This document shows, piece by piece, positions 58,046 to 64,000 of a DNA stretch of 64,000 bases; the stretch's first letter is position 1; the number at the start of each line of letters is the position of its first letter. The stretch lies in contig VXAY01002221.1 of assembly GCA_013399855.1 (NCBI GenBank), positions 62,001 to 126,000 on the forward strand, given 5' to 3'. The position numbers and the translations under genes are program-made. Below the pieces are notes generated by a model. It worked only from the letters and a program-made list of their open reading frames with translations, made no database searches and was not told the origin of the DNA. Source of the DNA: Oxyruncus cristatus. Its lineage: Eukaryota; Chordata; Aves; Passeriformes; Cotingidae.

Positions 58046-61000
58046 ACTTGTCTTACCCATTTGTCCTTCCCCTGCCTCCCTTCCTCACTGCCCATCTCAG
58101 CTTATTTTATTTCTCAATACAAAAATTTGCCACTGCTTCTTCTTTCATCCTTCTTTCTAATTTTCATCTGCCTTGTGTCTTATCATCAGAGACTGCATCG
58201 CCAGTGACTCATCTTAGATTGTGGCTTTCTTTGAACTTTGCTTTTGCCTTCGTTTCTCACAACAGAAGATATGGGATTATATTCATGTAAATGTTCCTGG
58301 GGGTGTGGGGCACAAGTTGATCTTCATTAGGAACAGAAACTGGAATCCTATTTTTTTAACACACAGAGAAATCTGTTTGATACAGTCCTATGTAATCCTT
58401 GTTTGAAAAAAAAGGAAAATGAGTCCCTGTTGATTTTGAAGAGTTATATCTAAACTGAAATTCAAAAGGGAGAAAAAAATTTCTTACTACTAAAACAAGA
58501 GAGTTTCATATGTAAAACAACTTTTAGTGATGAAATTTTAATGAAATTCTACCATATTAAAAAATACTTTTTCCCCAGAACTTCAGAATTCTGAACAAGA
58601 TACTTCATTGCAAAAGTCTCACAACAAGGTCATTCATAAGTAGTATTTCTTTGGGTGTGTTTAAATGGGTCACTTATAAGTTACACAATTCCACTTTAGT
58701 ACTATATATGAATTCACATTCAAGAATGCAAGTATATTCCAGCAAGGCATGGATGACACTCATGCAGCATATGAGGAACGAGCCTTTCCCCTTTTGAGCA
58801 AAGTAAATCTCACAAAGGTTGTCCTGTCTCAAGGACAGAAAAGATGAGGGTGCAGAAGTTAAATCATAATCTTACAACAGCTGCACAGGCTTTGGATGAC
58901 AGAGTGGCTGCTCTTCTGCTGGATTACCTGCAAAATAAACCCCACAGAAGAGAACTGCAGAGCTACGGTGGTTTGGCATCCTTTGTTATCCTATATTGTG
59001 GCATCCTATGGAAGCTGTTGAATTGGAGAGGGAGGTCAAGAGATTAGGAGACCCTGCAGTCAGGTTTCCAATTAATCTTGTTAAAGTTTGTCTTGGAGAC
59101 AGCTGTATTCCCTGTACAGTCCTTGTGGATGAAAATTAGTTTCAGTTCTCTTTTTATGGAACATTTGGCAGACTGGAGTCTTGTCCTACAGGTGAAGTAT
59201 GCAGACACTGGTCTGAGGATGGCACTATGGAACTGAATAGCACTGTGCTAGTAGCAAACCTTACTCACACCCAAGGGAGCAGAAACCTCACCTTCACCCA
59301 TACCCAGACTCTGTATTTTTTGGAAAAAAATGTTAGCAAGTTTGCAAAGAGAGAACCAACTTTACTCCTCAGACACCAAAGAGCTTTCTTTTGGCAGCTT
59401 AACAAAAAGCCCTTCCAGTTCTGTGCACTCAGACAAATCTCAGCCACAACCTGGCCTTGCTTGGTATTAGAGTGTGGCTTTTTCACAGTTGATTTTCTTC
59501 TAAATCCAGGGACTTTCCTCTGAATTCGTCTTTACAGTTACATTCTAGAAGATACTGTGCAAAGGAAACACTCTCAACAATCATCCCAAATGATTTCTAA
59601 GATGTTTGACTACAACATGTATCTCATTCACATTATGCCTTGATGCAGATATGTCTAAGCAGAGAGCAAACAAATGCATTCACATGCACTGTAATAAGGC
59701 TTTCTACTCCTCCAGGAGCTTTGAAAAGATGTAGACTACTTATCCCATTTTTGTTCATTGAGCCATCCATCCTCGAAGCAAAAGATATTACATTTCATAG
59801 CTTCAGCCACAAGGACCTCCAGCCTTGCCGAGGAATTTTCTGAACCACTGACTCTAATTTCCATATTCTGGGGAGAACAGTAGAATGCATTAGATTAATA
59901 TCTGAACTTAGTAAAGCATTTGATCTCATAGTTCACAAGAATTATTCATGAAAATAATCTATCTTGGCTTGACTATGATCCTTTGGAGGAATTTATACTT
60001 AAAAATGCTTAGACGTAAATGTCTATGAGGATGTAGCTGACCTAGGGAGCAATCACATCAACCCCAGCCCTCAGAATGAAAATAAAACTAATGTCACTTA
60101 TGCAGTCCCTTATCCTACCCGAGGGAGAAAGTTTAGGGTCTGTACAGTGTTTGAAAAGTGCTTTGCTGTAAGTGACTGATATATTTTGGCTGACATTCTG
60201 TTTTTCAATAGTATCCATTCTCAGCTTACTTGCATTTAAATACAAGCTTATTTTCCCCAGGAGGCCTCTGGGTGCATTTCATCAATTAAAAGAATATTAT
60301 ATACACATTAACAATACCCTGCCAACAACGGGCAACACTTACTCAAAACCCAACTAAAATGAAAGCTGCCATGGTGCCACTAGCGCAGAGCAAAGGGCAC
60401 CCACACCTTTTTATAAGATTTTGTTCATTATCATTTCAGGGAAAGAGAGACCAGCAGGTGCCATTCCGATGGGCTTCCATGAAGTGCTTGGGGAATGCAA
60501 ATGCCATGGAACTGGGAAAGGGAGGAGACTTGCTATAACCAGGTCTAGGAAAGAAGCTCTTGTTGTATCCTGAGGTGATGTGGAGGAGGAGTGTCAGGTC
60601 ATTCCATTCAGGAAGGTCATCTGGGAACCATTGGTCCATGTCACACACTAGGAGCCATCTGGGAGGTTATCTGTGGTATCGGGGTTGTGGGTGGGAACCA
60701 GTTACACTCAGAACCAGCCATCTGCTGCTCCAGGGAATTGTTGTAATCCAGGAAATCACACCAGAAATTATATAGTTCATTTTTACAAGTAGAGCAGAAA
60801 GAAACAAGAATAAACTTGGACACTGGATTTACTCCAACTCTCAAGTAAAAAGGTGAAATTATGACCATTGAGAATTACCTAATGTAACTAATTTATACCT
60901 AGTTGCTTTCAGCTTTTTTAGCTTTTACCTTTGGTGATGGATAGAAAGGCATTCATACCCATTAGCTTAATCACTTTCGGGAGTTTCTCTTTTCTAAGAA

Positions 61001-62397
61001 TTCCCTCTTACCAAAATCCCCTATAGCCCATCTACCACTGACAGAAGCTGAATTCTGAACTTGAAACTTCTTAGAATGAAGGCTGAGCACGAATTTGCCT
61101 TTTCTTGGGGAAGCAGAGTTTGATGCTTTCTAGGCTGTTTTACTGATTGAGATACATTTTGTGCACCCCATGCCTTAAAAAGATAGGAACTATCAATTTA
61201 AGGAGAAGTTCCACTTGCTGTAACTAAAGTATTTTGCTCATTTTTTGTGTGTGTGCCACGGTCAAGTACAGCATCAGGGACACTAATCTCTATCTTTATA
61301 TTTTAATTGCATGTCCACCTATGTGTTTGACTAAAAAACTAATAAATTCGACCTCCTAGGAAACAAGTAGCTTTAAAAGAATGATACAGACCAGATTTTG
61401 TTTGTTGCTTTATTTCCCCTGCAGCAAAACTCTGTGCAGCCCTGTCAGCGAAGATACAAGGTCAGTGGAGATGCTGACATTTAATGCCAGTAGTAAACAT
61501 TTCAGCATACAGAAAGCAATTATTTACAGCCCAAGCAGTGAGAAATTACAAAGCTTGTCTTTAGACCTTGTGGCTTCTTGGCTGGTATTTGGAAAGGAGA
61601 TGGATACACAAAAGGATTTCTTTACTGCTGTATTTTCTTCACTGTATTCTCTGCAGACATTATTTTGCTGAACTTTCTGAAGGCTAATAGCTCACAGAAC
61701 ACAATAAAAACTGGTTATTTAGCAACACCTCAACAGCTATAATACTTCCCCCCCCCTTCTAATGCACCTTTTTAATAACTTCCAGCTGAAAATACTGCCC
61801 TTATTTCCTAAGAACTCCTCACATTTACTAAATCACCAGTAGGTATTGTTCTTTTTACAAACCTCCCCACAAAAACAACTTGTAAAATATTATTATTTCA
61901 AGTAGCAATTCATGGGAACAGTCAGAGCAGACAGAGCAGTCCTTTTTACTGAGCAGGGGAAGTCATGTAGTAGAATGCAAACTTCTTATTCTTTTAAATA
62001 GTAAGTCTTTTTTAGGAGCTTCCATCATTGTTTTATTTTTCTGTGAGGGGTGTGTTCTACAATAATATTTTATAAGGTCTGCAGTGTTGTCTGTATGTCA
62101 CAATCAGGAAATCACAGATTTAGAAATTACAATTCACTTTGAATTAAAAATAATTTTCTATAAACCCCAAGTTATTAATGTTTATTATCAATTTTTATTA
62201 GTATTTTAATGCGTGATATTATGACAAGTACCAAAGGTGAGCAAAATGTGAATTTAGAAAATTAAATGTTAGATGTTTTCTTAGAAATTTTAAGAAACTC
62301 ATCAGAGATTTCTGATGTTAAAATTGATTTTCTTCATTGCTAGAACTAAATGAAACGTGATCTCCCATCGTGCTCCCAGCTCTCATCCCTTTATGAT
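58046..62397 (+). other. BRINP3: BRINP3 intron, mostly unique
   Basis: No exon. 59905-59945 translates to LSKAFDLIVH, like the SKAFD block of CR1/L2 reverse transcriptase, but is too short to be sure. A poly-C run lies near 61747. Other open frames lack similarity. Confidence 0.45.
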
Positions 62398-62678
62398 GAC
62401 ATCAGGACCAGGGACAGCACCCAGGGAAGGGTTGGAGCTGTGTCAGGGCAGGGTCAGGTTGGATCTCAGGACAAGGTTCTTCCCCAGAGGGTGGTTGGCA
62501 CTGACCAGGCTCCCCAGGGCAGTGGGCACAGCCCCAAGGCTGCCAGAGCTCCAGGAGGGTTTGGACAAGGCTCTGAGGGACAGGGGGGGATTGTTGGGGT
62601 GTCCGTGCAGGGCCAGGGGTTGCACTGGATGATCCTGTGGGTCCCTTCCAATGCAGGATATTCCACAATTCTATGATT
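62398..62678 (+). mobile_element. CR1 LINE 3' fragment (GC-rich subfamily)
   Basis: GGACCAGGGACAGCACCCAG, AGGTTGGATCTCAGGACAAG, GTTCTTCCCCAGAGGGTGGT, the AAGGCTGCCAGAGCTCCAGG block and GATCCTGTGGGTCCCTTCCA, ending ATTCTATGATT. It is the plus-strand counterpart of the copies at 28721 and 45001. Overlapping open frames on both strands are shadows. Confidence 0.95.
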
Positions 62679-63327
62679 AGAAGTATATCATGTCCTTCTT
62701 GTGCCTTTTTGGCTTGACTTTGAGAGTCTTTTGCATCTGTCACTGCAGCTGGGAGAAGGCAAATCCACATGGATTTTTGCATTGCCTTGAGTAGTGGAGG
62801 GGAGAAATGAGCATTGAAAATAAAATGTTTGTCAAGTCAAAGATGAAAACCTCATTTATCCTTCTTAAAATGTTTTCATTCTTTATTTTAGATTTGGGTA
62901 GGAAAACCATTCCTTGCCATATTGGTGCAGAGCCCTTGCTTCAAAGTTGAACTCTGTGCTGCACTGGTGGAAATTGACAACACTGAGAATTTTGGGAGCT
63001 TGGCTTTTTTTACTTTACTTTTTCCTTCCATCTCTGTAGCACTCTGGACAAGGAAAAGGACACAAAGGAAAAATGACAACAGAAAGTGCCAATAAAAAGG
63101 TTGAGTATAGCAGGAATGTTGTGTGGTTACAATGTCTGAGAACTTGGCAACTTGATACGGGTCACTGAAATACAACACAAGAAAACAGGAATTAGGGGAA
63201 CTAAAACCTTTTCTAGGTAAGAAAGTGGTATATAAAAAAACCCAAAAATATTAGGAAAGCCAGGAGAGTTGTGGTGCTGTTCAGTGCTCCATGTTAAATT
63301 CTCATTAAAAATGTTGGGGTTTTTTAA
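62679..63327 (+). other. BRINP3: BRINP3 intron, no feature
   Basis: No repeat or coding signal recognised. Confidence 0.5.
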
Positions 63328-63535
63328 TGTGGTGGTTGGTTGACCTTTGCCAGCTCCCAGCTGCCCCCCCTCCTCAACACAACAGGGGATGAGAATAAGA
63401 TGAAAAAGCTCATGGGTTGAGATCTGGGCAGGGAGCCCATGTACCAACAACTACCATCACAGGCTAAATAGGCTAAATTAATTTATTTTATTGCCAAGTA
63501 AAATAGAGTAGGAAGGTGAAAAACAAAGACAAAAA
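63328..63535 (+). mobile_element. Endogenous retrovirus LTR fragment
   Basis: It starts TGTGGTGGTTGGTTGACCTT, then CCCTCCTCAACACAACAGGG, GATGAAAAAGCTCATGGGTT, AATTAATTTATTTTATTGCC and AAGTAAAATAGAGTAGGAAG. This is the same avian LTR family and order as 26274-26625. The right edge is uncertain; diverged LTR sequence may continue past the poly-T at 63570-63590. Confidence 0.6.
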
Positions 63536-64000
63536 CTCTCAGACAGATATCTGAGAATATTTTGCTGCCTTTTTTTTTTTTTTTTTTTTTCCAAAAGACC
63601 TGTGATTTGTCCTTGTGTGTGGTCTGTTCCATTCAGGGTTTTTTCCCTCTCTCTCACTAGCAAACACCTCCGCCGTTAAGACAAAAACACAACACTTACT
63701 TTCCTTCCAGCTCTTGAAAATTCTCGAGCTGGCAACAGTAGAGGCATATGGCTGGCCTTTCCTTTTGGGGAAAAAGGACTGGGACATAACAGTCATAATC
63801 CTTCTTCTTCAGTCAGGACAAACCTGGAAGTCTAGAAAAAAGCTGTGCCACCTGTGGCAGCTGTATTTGGGTTCAGTCTTGGCTTCCCAGCAGTGGGTAC
63901 CCCAAATGGCCAACTCCCACCTTGAGTTTGCATCTTGGATGCACAGGACAGGTAATTCAGGTGAGGAGGTAAAATACAGACAAAATTGAGCCTTGAGCTC
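63536..64000 (+). other. BRINP3 intron or diverged LTR; poly-T tract
   Basis: A T21 run lies at 63570-63590. The rest may be diverged LTR but I cannot align it confidently. The plus-strand open frame at 63615-63989 (124 codons) has no known similarity and no supporting signal. Confidence 0.35.

Noticed and set aside
62350..62782. ORFs of 91-126 codons on both strands
   Set aside because: They are CR1 shadows of the copy at 62398-62678.
63570..63590. T21 run as poly-A tail of a minus-strand processed pseudogene
   Set aside because: No AATAAA at a suitable distance, no recognisable mRNA sequence next to it and no target duplication seen; it lies next to LTR sequence.
63615..63989. 124-codon plus-strand ORF at the window end
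   Set aside because: No similarity to BRINP or any family recognised; probably a chance frame in intron or LTR sequence.

Overview
The window looks like bird nuclear DNA, probably from a songbird or close relative. It is AT-rich and almost free of genes. Its interspersed repeats are nearly all CR1 LINE fragments, with a few endogenous-retrovirus LTR relics. I see no L1/Alu-type repeats, operons, phage genes or CRISPR arrays. The species cannot be fixed from the sequence alone.

One real gene is supported: the first coding exon of BRINP3 (FAM5C), on the + strand. The coding part is 3513-3748. It is preceded by a short 5' UTR with a good splice acceptor ending at 3462, and followed by a canonical GT donor at 3749 (phase 2). 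The first 79 residues are intact. They cover the signal peptide and the start of the mature protein, up to the point where the MACPF-like region is expected in later exons. No further BRINP3 exon was found, so 1-3462 is read as the preceding intron and 3749-64000 as one long intron that leaves the window. A short upstream ORF (3485-3541) overlaps the BRINP3 start.

The rest is intron with repeats. CR1 copies on the + strand lie near 7.4, 10.2, 14.4-15.1, 18.0, 22.6, 24.2, 26.2-28.5, 33.2, 36.3, 40.2, 41.8, 42.3, 43.5, 49.5-50.9, 56.9, 57.8 and 62.4 kb. Copies on the - strand lie near 6.1, 18.8-19.6, 21.8-22.3, 24.6, 25.4, 28.7-29.2, 33.6, 45.0 and 45.5 kb. The two longest (26.2-28.5 and 49.5-50.9 kb) keep recognisable endonuclease and reverse-transcriptase stretches but are dead. 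An LTR fragment interrupts the first. A second LTR fragment of the same family is at 63.3 kb. A 751-bp candidate solo LTR with TG/CA ends and a 5-bp target duplication lies at 54.5-55.2 kb.

The most striking non-coding object is a 555-nt pure polypyrimidine tract (23568-24122). It contains 38 perfect copies of a 13-bp unit with mirror symmetry. Two assembly scars are visible: a 77-N gap at 14843-14919, and a single N at 19073 lying between two 113-bp near-identical copies.

I found no evidence of a new multi-gene system. The items worth checking are the uORF, the minisatellite, the candidate solo LTR, the nested and rearranged CR1 elements, a local 113-115 bp duplication, and a tRNA-like relic.
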